Source: an uncultured Chryseobacterium sp.
GTDB taxonomy: Bacteria > Bacteroidota > Bacteroidia > Flavobacteriales > Weeksellaceae
Direction of reading: 5' to 3'
Assembly: GCA_913778505.1 (NCBI GenBank)
Contig: CAJYWD010000046.1
Location: 74,566-138,565, forward strand
DNA length: 64,000 nt
Below are positions 54,467 through 62,497 of this stretch, piece by piece. A program made the position numbers and the translations under genes. The notes below the pieces were generated by a model. That model made no database searches, had not been told where the DNA came from, and worked only from the letters and a program-made list of their open reading frames with translations. Each line of letters opens with the position of its first letter. Within the stretch, counting starts at the first letter, position 1.

Positions 54467-57400
54467 AATGTGTTTTTTCGTTGATTAATTCTGTGAAGTT
54501 GATTTGACGGTCTTTCATTTCCTGACTGATGATTTTGAAAACATTTTTTCCTTTGCTCTCACTTTTCATCATTTTGTAGAAAGAATCAAGTTTGGTGTCT
54601 AACGGATTTTGATACAGATTGACCAGCGAGACAAGATTCTCAAGGCTGTCTCCAAATGATTTTAGATCCGATACAATTCTGATGAGTGCTTCATCATAGC
54701 TTCCGTACTTATTGACGTAATACTCAACTGCGGACTTCTCAGGTTTTTCTGTTGTATAAGTCAGATACTGTTCTATCGAAACTTCATTTCCGTATACTTC
54801 GCCTTTAGATCCTCTTTTGAGATAAAATTCTTTAAACTGGCTCCTCCCGATTTTGTTGTTAAGATTATTGATGGTAAAAATCTTGTTCTGCTCAACTTTA
54901 TTCAATGACAGCAAAGCTGCTATACGGTCAAAATTATCCTTGAACTTGGTCTGATCGAGAAGGATAAACGTATCAGAATTATTAATGATGCTATCTTTCA
55001 CCACGGCATTTCCAATGATATCGTCCAGTTCCTGCGTCACTACAACTGCTTCTCCCCAGAATTTCCTCACTGTTTTATACAGATACAAAATATATCCTCC
55101 CATCAGCTTACTGGCAATCGCCTTCCATGCCTCTTCGATGATCAGTGCCTTTCTCCGGTCTTCCCTCAATCTCATTTTCTGGATGAACGTATCCATAATG
55201 ATCAGTGTCACAATAGGAAAAAGTTTAGGATTGTCTTTTACATTGTCAATTTCAAAGACAATGAACGATTCATCAAACAAAGTGTTTTCCGCACTTTCAT
55301 TGAGTGTTGTTCCGTAACGTCCACCCTTGTAGAAGTCTTTAAGAACGAAAAGAAAAGTCCTTAAATTAAATTCCCTCTGCGAGATGCTGTGTTTTTTATG
55401 ATTCAGATACAGAGGCAGGAATTTATCGCAGTAGTCATAGAAACCATTAAATGAAAGCTCTTTTGCCTCCAACTTTGCTTCAAGTTCCTTTATCTTTCTG
55501 ATGATAGCTTTCCTGAACGATTCACTCCAATTTCCATGAGTTTCCGGCTGCCTGCTCAAATCATTCGACACGGAAAGCACTAGTTGGGTCTCATTATAAA
55601 TACGTCTCCTTTCTTCATCATTCAGCGTATCGTACGCCTCATAAATCTTGTAGAATTCATCGCTGTCGTAATCAGGATTATTAATGTTCTTATCCGGATG
55701 ATAAAATTTCAATAATTTCCTTCCTGCTTCCTTAATTTCATCTGAACTAGCATTGGAGGCAATTTCTAAAATCTCGTAATAAGTTCTTTGTCGTTTGCAA
55801 TCATTCTCGCGTTCAGCATAAATATTTTCTTCATGAATATTATACTTATTAAGATAAAGCATCAGCTCCTCTGAACTTTTACTGTCATACCATTGAGTTC
55901 CCGAATTGAAGTACTGATGATAATACGACATCAAAACATTGTCTAAAATGGATTTTTGTGCAGATGTCATGAATGCATCCGGGCCTTGCCAGATCAGAAA
56001 AATAAGATTGGTTAAAAACTCAATCTTTTCGATGTTGAATTCCTCCTTATTCATCAGGAACGGATTCATCGTAATAGGCTTTTCTTCCGTATACTGAATA
56101 TATCGCCCTCCCTTATATTGGCAGGTTCCTGAATAAGAATCTCCGGTATCTACAATGACCACGTCGTAATTGTAAGACAGATATTGCTCGATGATATTAT
56201 TCATTAAAAAGCTCTTTCCCGATCCACTCGGACCAAGCACAAACTTATTACGGTTATTGATCCTTCCTGTTTTCATCGGTAAGTCAGAAAGGTCGACTTT
56301 CAGTGGTACACCCTGCCGGTCTGTAAATCTTAAATAAAAATTAGACTCTTCATTCACCGGGTAGCTCTCTTTAAAAAAAAAACACAAGGCCGCTTCGCTT
56401 GTCGTCATAAAAAGGTCATACTCCCTGAGTTCGGTCGCATTACCGGGAATGGCGGCACGAAAAAGTTCCAGTTGATTGTAGGCATTCCTGGAAACGATGA
56501 TGCCTTTCGTAAAAAGCTTATTCTCGATCAGGGACTGTGTCTCTTCCATTTTATCGAGAGTACCTGCAGAAAACAAAAGTGAAAAATGAGCATTAACAAC
56601 AAATTGCCCATCCACTGCAATATTGTGCAGCAGGGTTTGGATTTCTTCTGCTATAATGGCATTAGATGGGGAATTATTAGCTGCTCCTTCATGCTTTTTC
56701 CTTTTCCTGTCGAGTTCCCTTTGCTGTTGTGCCTGGAGAGGAATGCTAAGAACCTGATTATAGATAATTGTCTCGTAATCTTCTAGTTCGTTAATGAATG
56801 TAAAATTATCAACGGCTGTTTCTGAAGCAGGTCCGTTCCCTCCGAGGATCGAGTACGGTTCTACTTCAGAGGGCAGGTCTATATTCTCAACATCAACAAA
56901 AGAAATGGTTTTGACAAATCGTTTTCCTATCTGCAGATGTTCACTGGTGCTTTTAATGTTATCAAAAGTTGGAACATCTGACAAATGCATCGATAAGACG
57001 CCCGATATATAATATTCGAAATCCTTTTTATATAGAAATTGAGGTTCGAAATCATTTTGCTTTAAAAGCATCATTACCTTCTGACACTTATCCCGAAACT
57101 CCCTGTAGGTTTTTTCAGAGAAATGATAGTGCTTCATTTTCTTCTTTAGCTTATCATCCACAATATCTGTGAATAGGAGAACTGTTTCGATGGTTTTGAA
57201 AAGCCTTCCGTCAAAATGCTGCGAGTATTTCTGCTGAAGGAATTGATTAAAATGTTCTGCAGCATACCTCTTCTTAGAAAAAATATCAAGCTTTTGAACA
57301 ATTCTTCTCTCTCCTATAATGGATACGACCTGATTTAAAACCGTATGGAAATTCAGATAATTATCCGGGTCCGCAGAATACTGCTCAACAGCATTCGTGA

Positions 57401-57521
57401 TACGTATTCCTATAATAGGATTGCCATACTGTCCAAACAAAACATCAAAGTCCCATCCGAAATCTTTCCCGTAATCATAGCCAATAAATGGAATATTAAA
57501 TGCGTTCTTTTTGATTTTCAT
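54453..57521 (-). CDS. traG: TraG (VirB4-like) conjugation ATPase with inserted J domain
   Basis: 1,022 residues, longer than the usual ~830 for TraG of Bacteroidetes elements. N-terminal VirB4-type region (about 1-400), Walker A GPSGSGKS at 430-437, Walker B RKALIIEEAW around 790-799, and TQELDDIIGN near 829 as expected for VirB4. Between the Walker motifs, about residues 580-643, is a complete J domain: helix I begins YYEILEI, helix II contains AGRKLLKFYHPDKN with the HPD signature at 608-610, and helix III reads YKIYEAYDTLNDEERRRIYN. Flanking ~30-60 residue linkers are charged. TraG powers assembly of the mating channel. The J domain implies interaction with an Hsp70 (DnaK), but that is inference. 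Confidence 0.9.
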   Translation of the reverse strand: MKIKKNAFNIPFIGYDYGKDFGWDFDVLFGQYGNPIIGIRITNAVEQYSADPDNYLNFHTVLNQVVSIIGERRIVQKLDIFSKKRYAAEHFNQFLQQKYSQHFDGRLFKTIETVLLFTDIVDDKLKKKMKHYHFSEKTYREFRDKCQKVMMLLKQNDFEPQFLYKKDFEYYISGVLSMHLSDVPTFDNIKSTSEHLQIGKRFVKTISFVDVENIDLPSEVEPYSILGGNGPASETAVDNFTFINELEDYETIIYNQVLSIPLQAQQQRELDRKRKKHEGAANNSPSNAIIAEEIQTLLHNIAVDGQFVVNAHFSLLFSAGTLDKMEETQSLIENKLFTKGIIVSRNAYNQLELFRAAIPGNATELREYDLFMTTSEAALCFFFKESYPVNEESNFYLRFTDRQGVPLKVDLSDLPMKTGRINNRNKFVLGPSGSGKSFLMNNIIEQYLSYNYDVVIVDTGDSYSGTCQYKGGRYIQYTEEKPITMNPFLMNKEEFNIEKIEFLTNLIFLIWQGPDAFMTSAQKSILDNVLMSYYHQYFNSGTQWYDSKSSEELMLYLNKYNIHEENIYAERENDCKRQRTYYEILEIASNASSDEIKEAGRKLLKFYHPDKNINNPDYDSDEFYKIYEAYDTLNDEERRRIYNETQLVLSVSNDLSRQPETHGNWSESFRKAIIRKIKELEAKLEAKELSFNGFYDYCDKFLPLYLNHKKHSISQREFNLRTFLFVLKDFYKGGRYGTTLNESAENTLFDESFIVFEIDNVKDNPKLFPIVTLIIMDTFIQKMRLREDRRKALIIEEAWKAIASKLMGGYILYLYKTVRKFWGEAVVVTQELDDIIGNAVVKDSIINNSDTFILLDQTKFKDNFDRIAALLSLNKVEQNKIFTINNLNNKIGRSQFKEFYLKRGSKGEVYGNEVSIEQYLTYTTEKPEKSAVEYYVNKYGSYDEALIRIVSDLKSFGDSLENLVSLVNLYQNPLDTKLDSFYKMMKSESKGKNVFKIISQEMKDRQINFTELINEKTHYEKA

Positions 57522-57852
57522 TTTGATTTGTTTGACTGTTAATATTAAGAGTCTTCTGTTTACTCATCTTTACAAGCCCAATACTGGTTATCCTCTTAGG
57601 AAAAATTAAAATCTCATCGAAGTTTTTGGTCTTAGCATACAAACCATACTTGTCCTGTCTTGTGAAAATGAGATAGACACCGCCTGCCGTTGCTAAAATT
57701 CCGATCAGCGAACCCAGCAATCCGAATTTGGACAAGATCAGGGAAGCCACAACTCCGGCACCGATAACACCGACAGCATAGATGATATACTTGCCTTTGA
57801 GTCCGAAGAATACAAGGGGTTTCTTAAGCCCCTTGTAGAGATAGAAACCCAT
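57496..57852 (-). CDS. traF: Conjugative transfer protein TraF
   Basis: 118 residues, DUF4133/TraF type. Basic N-terminus, two transmembrane helices (YIIYAVGVIGAGVVASLIL and LLGSLIGILATAGGVYLIF) and a polar tail with TKNFDEILIFPKRI. VirB3-like inner-membrane component, usually directly before the VirB4-like TraG, as here; overlaps its start by 26 bp. Confidence 0.85.
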   Translation of the reverse strand: MGFYLYKGLKKPLVFFGLKGKYIIYAVGVIGAGVVASLILSKFGLLGSLIGILATAGGVYLIFTRQDKYGLYAKTKNFDEILIFPKRITSIGLVKMSKQKTLNINSQTNQNENQKERI

Positions 57853-57853
57853 G

Positions 57854-58174
57854 TTAAGCGAAGAATGCTGTTACGAACTCAGGCACCACGAGTAAGAAGA
57901 TCATTGCACCCCCATAACCCAGGATTTCTTTATTGACATCCTGATCGCCATTTGTCCATTTATTATACACCCTGAGACCTCCTATAAAGCCGACTAAGCC
58001 TCCAACTGCTTTCAGAATAAGTTTGACAGGATCCCAGTAATCGGTAATATCGCTGGCAGCATTGGAAATCGCACTTGCACCGCCTTGTCCCAGCATTGGG
58101 GCAATTCCCATCATAAGCAGGGCCACAGTTAGTAATTTTTTCGTTTTAAAATTGTGTTTGCATTTGTGTTTCAT
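57854..58174 (-). CDS. traE: Conjugative transfer protein TraE
   Basis: 106 residues, DUF4134/TraE type. Long basic N-terminus plus hydrophobic signal, mature start GGASAISNAASDITDYWDPV, two transmembrane helices (LILKAVGGLVGFIGGLRVY, GGAMIFLLVVPEFVTAFF) and a KWTNGD loop. VirB2-like pilin or inner-membrane subunit. One base separates it from traF. Confidence 0.87.
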   Translation of the reverse strand: MKHKCKHNFKTKKLLTVALLMMGIAPMLGQGGASAISNAASDITDYWDPVKLILKAVGGLVGFIGGLRVYNKWTNGDQDVNKEILGYGGAMIFLLVVPEFVTAFFA

Positions 58175-58288
58175 AATGAGTAAAAATTAAGATTTAAAGT
58201 TTGCTTTTATTTTGAATAAGGGATAAAAGGTATACTACCCGGCTGAAAAAAGCGGATCGTCTGAAGCTTATAAAACCTTATTATTTCC

Positions 58289-58792
58289 TTAGATTATTGA
58301 ATGGTAAACCTTGTAACCGTCGCGGTCTGCAAGAACCTGTACAGTGGTTTCGGCAAGATTCAGGAACTGATAGAACTGTTTATGATAAGAATGTTTATCT
58401 GTATCTGCATTTTGGGTTTCTTCAACTGGGTTAACAGCTAAAGTAACGGCGTTCTCCTTAGACTCTGAAAGTTCATCAAATTCGCCTATATCATTTTCAG
58501 ATTCGAACTTGCTTCGCCAGTATTCAGGATCTCTGTTTTGTTCCTGCTCTCCCTCTCGGATTGGAAATAGTTCTTTCTGAGTGAATGAATCTGGCGTATT
58601 TATATTTTCGATGTCATCAATAGTAATAGCTCTTACCAAACCTGTGTTATTTTCTTTTAAGCCAGATAGAGAATACTCTTCTGTGTCATCTTGAATCTCA
58701 GACTTATCTTTTTTCAGGAACAGATCGTAAAGGATATTACCTGCATAGTAGATCAGATAAACAGAAAGAATGCTTAGAAATATTTTGATCAT
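58289..58792 (-). CDS. Membrane-anchored transfer-operon protein, unknown
   Basis: 167 residues. A single N-terminal transmembrane helix (FLSILSVYLIYYAGNILYDL) is followed by an acidic, low-complexity region (about 28-130) and a short conserved-looking C-terminal segment (FYQFLNLAETTVQVLADRDG). Its location between ParA and TraE matches small TraC/TraD-like proteins of such elements. No family recognised. Confidence 0.6.
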   Translation of the reverse strand: MIKIFLSILSVYLIYYAGNILYDLFLKKDKSEIQDDTEEYSLSGLKENNTGLVRAITIDDIENINTPDSFTQKELFPIREGEQEQNRDPEYWRSKFESENDIGEFDELSESKENAVTLAVNPVEETQNADTDKHSYHKQFYQFLNLAETTVQVLADRDGYKVYHSII

Positions 58793-58812
58793 ATTAAGTG
58801 TTTTTAGAATCT

Positions 58813-59463
58813 TTATATTTTAATTTCGAGTGTTTGGTTGATGTAGTCGATCAATTCTGAGAATACATTTTTGACCGCGTACTTCTGTTCATAGGATAAC
58901 TTCCTCGTATCAAGCGTCTGGAGACAGTTCCTTTTAAATACCGGGTTTTTCAGCAGCATTCCATACTTGCTTATTTCTGCATCCATGCCTTCCTGATTCT
59001 GATACTTATAGCCTTTATCATATTTGGACCGGATAAACACACGTTCTGCCTGACTTTCCAAAAGACCTAAAAAGTTGATAAAAACCATGGTCGATTTCGC
59101 CGATACGTTTGAATATTCAAACGGGATGATAATAAAGTCACTGTAAATAAGAAGATCACTGTATCTGGCATCGAGGGTGCCTGCGAGATCAAACAGGTTG
59201 ATATCATCGCTTTCTTTCATTTCAATAAGATGTTCAAAGTCGGTGAACGGTTGTTTGTTATCATCGTCAATGATTTTAACATCATATATTTTGGGATGAC
59301 CAGAATGTTCATCTTCTTTCCATTTATGATAGAATGATTTTTGAAAATCAAAATCAAATACATTGATGCCTCTTTCAGATATACCGGAAATATAATTAGC
59401 AAATGCAATGGCCAACGTGGTTTTCCCTGCACCTCCCTTCTGTGTTCCAAATGTGATAATCAT
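58813..59463 (-). CDS. ParA-family ATPase (TraA-like) of the element
   Basis: 216 residues. Deviant Walker A GTQKGGAGKTTLAIA at the start, Walker B-like FDFDFQKSFYHKW and NLFDLAGTLDARYSDLLIYS. In Bacteroidetes elements this ParA-like gene lies at the start of the tra operon next to the relaxase. It may help partition or localise the element. It starts 13 bp after the relaxase stop. Confidence 0.85.
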   Translation of the reverse strand: MIITFGTQKGGAGKTTLAIAFANYISGISERGINVFDFDFQKSFYHKWKEDEHSGHPKIYDVKIIDDDNKQPFTDFEHLIEMKESDDINLFDLAGTLDARYSDLLIYSDFIIIPFEYSNVSAKSTMVFINFLGLLESQAERVFIRSKYDKGYKYQNQEGMDAEISKYGMLLKNPVFKRNCLQTLDTRKLSYEQKYAVKNVFSELIDYINQTLEIKI

Positions 59464-59476
59464 AACCTAATATTCT

Positions 59477-60931
59477 TTATCTCTTTTTTCTTCGTTTCTT
59501 CAGTTCCTTCTCCGCCGGATCTTTTGAGGGTCCAGAAGAGGTCATCCAATCATAAAACATTTCGTTAGCAGCCCTTTTCAAATCCCTGCTGGAATTGCTA
59601 TCCAAAGCATTATGATTTCTTATTGGATTCATAAGTCTCTCATACTGGATCTCACCGATCAAAGATTTGAGCCCTCCAACAAAATGATATTTGGAATGAA
59701 CCGCGTAACATGTTCCATCTTCAGATCTTAACAAACTGACATTTTGATTATTCCGGTCTGTTATATGCATCTTAACATCGCTTTTTATCATGGTGAAGAC
59801 TTCCTTCTTTTTCAACTTTTTATTCATAAAAAGCATAAAATCACTCAGCTCGCTATCCGGATGCTTTGATTTCATGTAATCCAGCAGTATACTTTTAGTT
59901 TCACGATCAGGAATTCCATATTCTTTCAACTGCTCAAAAAGCTTCTTGTCAATAGCCTTGGAAGTTAATGCGAACAATTCACCCATCTTCATGATCTGAC
60001 TGCCCTTGAAAACTGAACCGGTTCTGTGATCAATGACCGTGTAGCCGAAGGGCGTTTTGTCCTCACTATGATGAAACACGATGTCAATACCAAAGGAATC
60101 CCTGAGCTTCTTCTGCACCTCACTTTCAAATTCAACCTGGGGCTTTGCATCATCCCTATTACAAAAACCCGAATGCATAGCTTTCATTTTCCTGTAATCA
60201 TCTACCCTGAATACTCTGTTTGAGTAGATTTCTTTATATTTTGATAAAATGGCTCTTATCTGCTTCATCCGTTTCTCATCATTGTCATTATGTAAAACAA
60301 TTTGATCTTTCGAGATCCTTCGCTGCACGTTGCCGTTTTTTGAAATGGTAAAGTGTTTTCCATCATTTGTGTTTTCGCCGATGTGGTAACCATTTCTTTT
60401 GAGCAATGTTTCCAGCTGCTGATAAGAGCCAATATTATATTTTAAAAGTTGATCTAATTTGTCAAGTTCATCGATTCCATACCTTTCCTTCATGATCTGA
60501 GCCATCACCCTCTGGGAATTCAGCTTTTCATAGCTGTCATTGATTTTCCGTCCTGTTTTCCCGTCCACTCTCGTGGAGACAACATGTACGTGATTATGTT
60601 CCGTATCTTTATGAAAAACCACTAAATAAGGTTGTTTTCCATATTTCATAGCCTCCATAAAATCCTGAGCTATCGCGGTTAATTCTTCCTTTGAGTGAGA
60701 TCTACTTTTAGTTGAAATAACAGCATGAAATTGTTGGTTCTTGATTTTTGGATTTACTGATGATATCGCTTTTAGGAAGTTTCTAATTTTTTTACCTCCG
60801 CTTTCTGCATCGATCGATGAAGGAAAGTTTTTTAACAGCATCAATTCACCTTTTGAGTTTTTGATTTTCCTTTCATTATACTGTACGCCCGGAAAATCAT
60901 TTCCTGCAGCACTCAATAGTTTTACAATCAT
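59477..60931 (-). CDS. Relaxase / mobilisation nuclease
   Basis: 484 residues. N-terminal relaxase domain with a Tyr candidate in GVQYNERKI, and the metal-binding histidine motif HKDTEHNHVHVV (HxDxxHxHxH type) near residue 105. ENPDGKHF-like DGKHFTISK and a long basic C-terminal region follow; the tail is very basic (ELKKRRKKR). It nicks the origin of transfer and leads the DNA into the channel. Its ATG overlaps the stop of the accessory gene. Confidence 0.88.
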   Translation of the reverse strand: MIVKLLSAAGNDFPGVQYNERKIKNSKGELMLLKNFPSSIDAESGGKKIRNFLKAISSVNPKIKNQQFHAVISTKSRSHSKEELTAIAQDFMEAMKYGKQPYLVVFHKDTEHNHVHVVSTRVDGKTGRKINDSYEKLNSQRVMAQIMKERYGIDELDKLDQLLKYNIGSYQQLETLLKRNGYHIGENTNDGKHFTISKNGNVQRRISKDQIVLHNDNDEKRMKQIRAILSKYKEIYSNRVFRVDDYRKMKAMHSGFCNRDDAKPQVEFESEVQKKLRDSFGIDIVFHHSEDKTPFGYTVIDHRTGSVFKGSQIMKMGELFALTSKAIDKKLFEQLKEYGIPDRETKSILLDYMKSKHPDSELSDFMLFMNKKLKKKEVFTMIKSDVKMHITDRNNQNVSLLRSEDGTCYAVHSKYHFVGGLKSLIGEIQYERLMNPIRNHNALDSNSSRDLKRAANEMFYDWMTSSGPSKDPAEKELKKRRKKR

Positions 60932-61275
60932 TCAGAAAGCAGTGAATAGATCGTGTCAAAAATCGAGTTCTGCTTTTCTTTAAGCTTAACAATTGCATCC
61001 AGTAGATCAGAAAAATTTTTAAACTGCTGTTGTGATAAAAACTTCTGACCATTGACATATTTAGCCAGCTGGTTGATATTGTTTTCAACTTTTAAGAATA
61101 TGTTATCCTGCTTCTCTAAAAAATTCAAAATTTTAAGTCTCTCATCTTTCATTAGTCTCCTTTCAACAGAATCACAAACTAATGCTGTCAAGGAAAGTTT
61201 TCGCTCCATGCAGAGTTTTTGCCACCTTTCTTTCTGATCTTTCTGTACTCTTAGGATTATTGTTGCTTCCTTCAT
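60928..61275 (-). CDS. Mobilisation accessory protein (MobC-like)
   Basis: 115 residues. N-terminal ribbon-helix-helix-type part (MKEATIILRVQKDQKERWQK) and the MobC-like motif VENNINQLAKYVN near residue 65. It probably binds the origin of transfer with the relaxase. First gene of the mob/tra operon; overlaps the relaxase start as ATGA. No obvious oriT hairpin was resolved in the 72-bp gap upstream. Confidence 0.82.
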   Translation of the reverse strand: MKEATIILRVQKDQKERWQKLCMERKLSLTALVCDSVERRLMKDERLKILNFLEKQDNIFLKVENNINQLAKYVNGQKFLSQQQFKNFSDLLDAIVKLKEKQNSIFDTIYSLLSE

Positions 61276-61347
61276 ACTGTGACATGCAATACTTACTTAC
61301 AAATCGAAAATTAAACTACTTTTGAATCATCATTGAAACTGAATTTG

Positions 61348-62439
61348 TCATTCTGTTGACCAGTAAATTACTCCGTCTACACTTTTCAAAATGAAGTTTC
61401 CTTTGACAGGCGGCGGCGGGATAATTTCCTTTGCAAAACCGAATGTTCCATCTTCTTTTGCGACTACGCGCTTTGTAAAATCAGCATCGCCGTCTGCATT
61501 CAGCATCTGTGAGGGCGTTACACTCAATTTTCCGTTGATGTTAAGCCACCTTTCAGAAAAATCCCCCGATATCAACGCAAATTTGTAATCCGTGTAATTA
61601 TTCGTGAGACTATCCCATAAGCTGGATGGACTTGTTGACACGGGGGTTGAATGTATTGCCAGCTTGTTGCTGACACTTCTGTCACCGAGAGCAGGGCTTC
61701 CCGCTCCGATTCCGATAAAAATATTGTTAGATCCTGTTCTATTTGCAGTACCTGACAGGTATCCAATGGAGATATTGTCGTTTCCAGAGGTCAGGTAGGA
61801 CATTGCACCGGGACCGATTCCAACATTTCGACTGCCTGACATAATTCCGTTACTAATGCCGTTGAGTGCCGACACTCCCAGACCAAGATTTAGCTTTCCA
61901 GTGACTTCAGCTTGCGAAAGTGCGTAACCCAATGCTGTGTTTCCCTGTCCGCTGCTTATTTTGGCATCTGTTGCAACAACGGTGTTGTAAAATCCCGTGA
62001 TGGGTCTATTGGAATTTCCTAGAACATAATTTTCTTTTTCATCAAAATCCAGCTGTAGATTTCTCTTGATAACAATTGCTTCTGAAGAATTGTTTCCCCT
62101 GCTGACAACATCTTGCAGTCCGTCATTATTGAATACCGGTTGCCACATGCGTCCGTCAAAAAAATACAATCCCGTATATTTTATATTCTCGACCTGACCA
62201 GCTAAAGAACCAGGTGTTTTAGTCACAAAAAGGAAACTCCCTTTCTTTGAAACAGGATAAAACTTTGCAGCCAGCTGATCACCTGTGATCCGCGGTGGAA
62301 TGATACCATCAAAGTGGCTGAGATCATATGGTTTGCCTACAACCTCTAAGGTTGCTTCAGGGTTTTGAGTATTGATTCCAACCTGACTGCTGGCGAAGAT
62401 TGAAATAAAGCTTAAAATTAAATACGCAACTGTTTTCAT
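61348..62439 (-). CDS. Secreted QVGIN-type protein with head-type repeats
   Basis: 363 residues. Signal peptide ends FASSQ, then VGINTQNPEATLEVVGKP. The middle (about 150-260) has repeats such as NTALGYALSQ, NLGLGVSALN, NVGIGPGAMS, NISIGYLSG and NIFIGIGAG, the pattern of trimeric adhesin heads and tail-fibre-like proteins. The end has KSVDGVIYWSTE. No T9SS sorting domain is visible. Surface cargo next to the mobilisation genes; possibly a cell-contact protein. Confidence 0.7.
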   Translation of the reverse strand: MKTVAYLILSFISIFASSQVGINTQNPEATLEVVGKPYDLSHFDGIIPPRITGDQLAAKFYPVSKKGSFLFVTKTPGSLAGQVENIKYTGLYFFDGRMWQPVFNNDGLQDVVSRGNNSSEAIVIKRNLQLDFDEKENYVLGNSNRPITGFYNTVVATDAKISSGQGNTALGYALSQAEVTGKLNLGLGVSALNGISNGIMSGSRNVGIGPGAMSYLTSGNDNISIGYLSGTANRTGSNNIFIGIGAGSPALGDRSVSNKLAIHSTPVSTSPSSLWDSLTNNYTDYKFALISGDFSERWLNINGKLSVTPSQMLNADGDADFTKRVVAKEDGTFGFAKEIIPPPPVKGNFILKSVDGVIYWSTE

Positions 62440-62465
62440 CTGTGGTTTGATTAAAATTTCTGTTG

Positions 62466-62497
62466 CAAAGTTGGGCTATCAGATCTTTAAAAACAAT
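62466..62497 (-). promoter_or_regulatory. Promoter for the QVGIN-type gene at 61348-62439
   Basis: On the minus strand ATTG (62497-62494) and CAACTTTG (62473-62466) are 20 bases apart; the second box matches TAnnTTTG at all but the first base. It lies 26 bp before the ATG at 62439. Confidence 0.45.
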
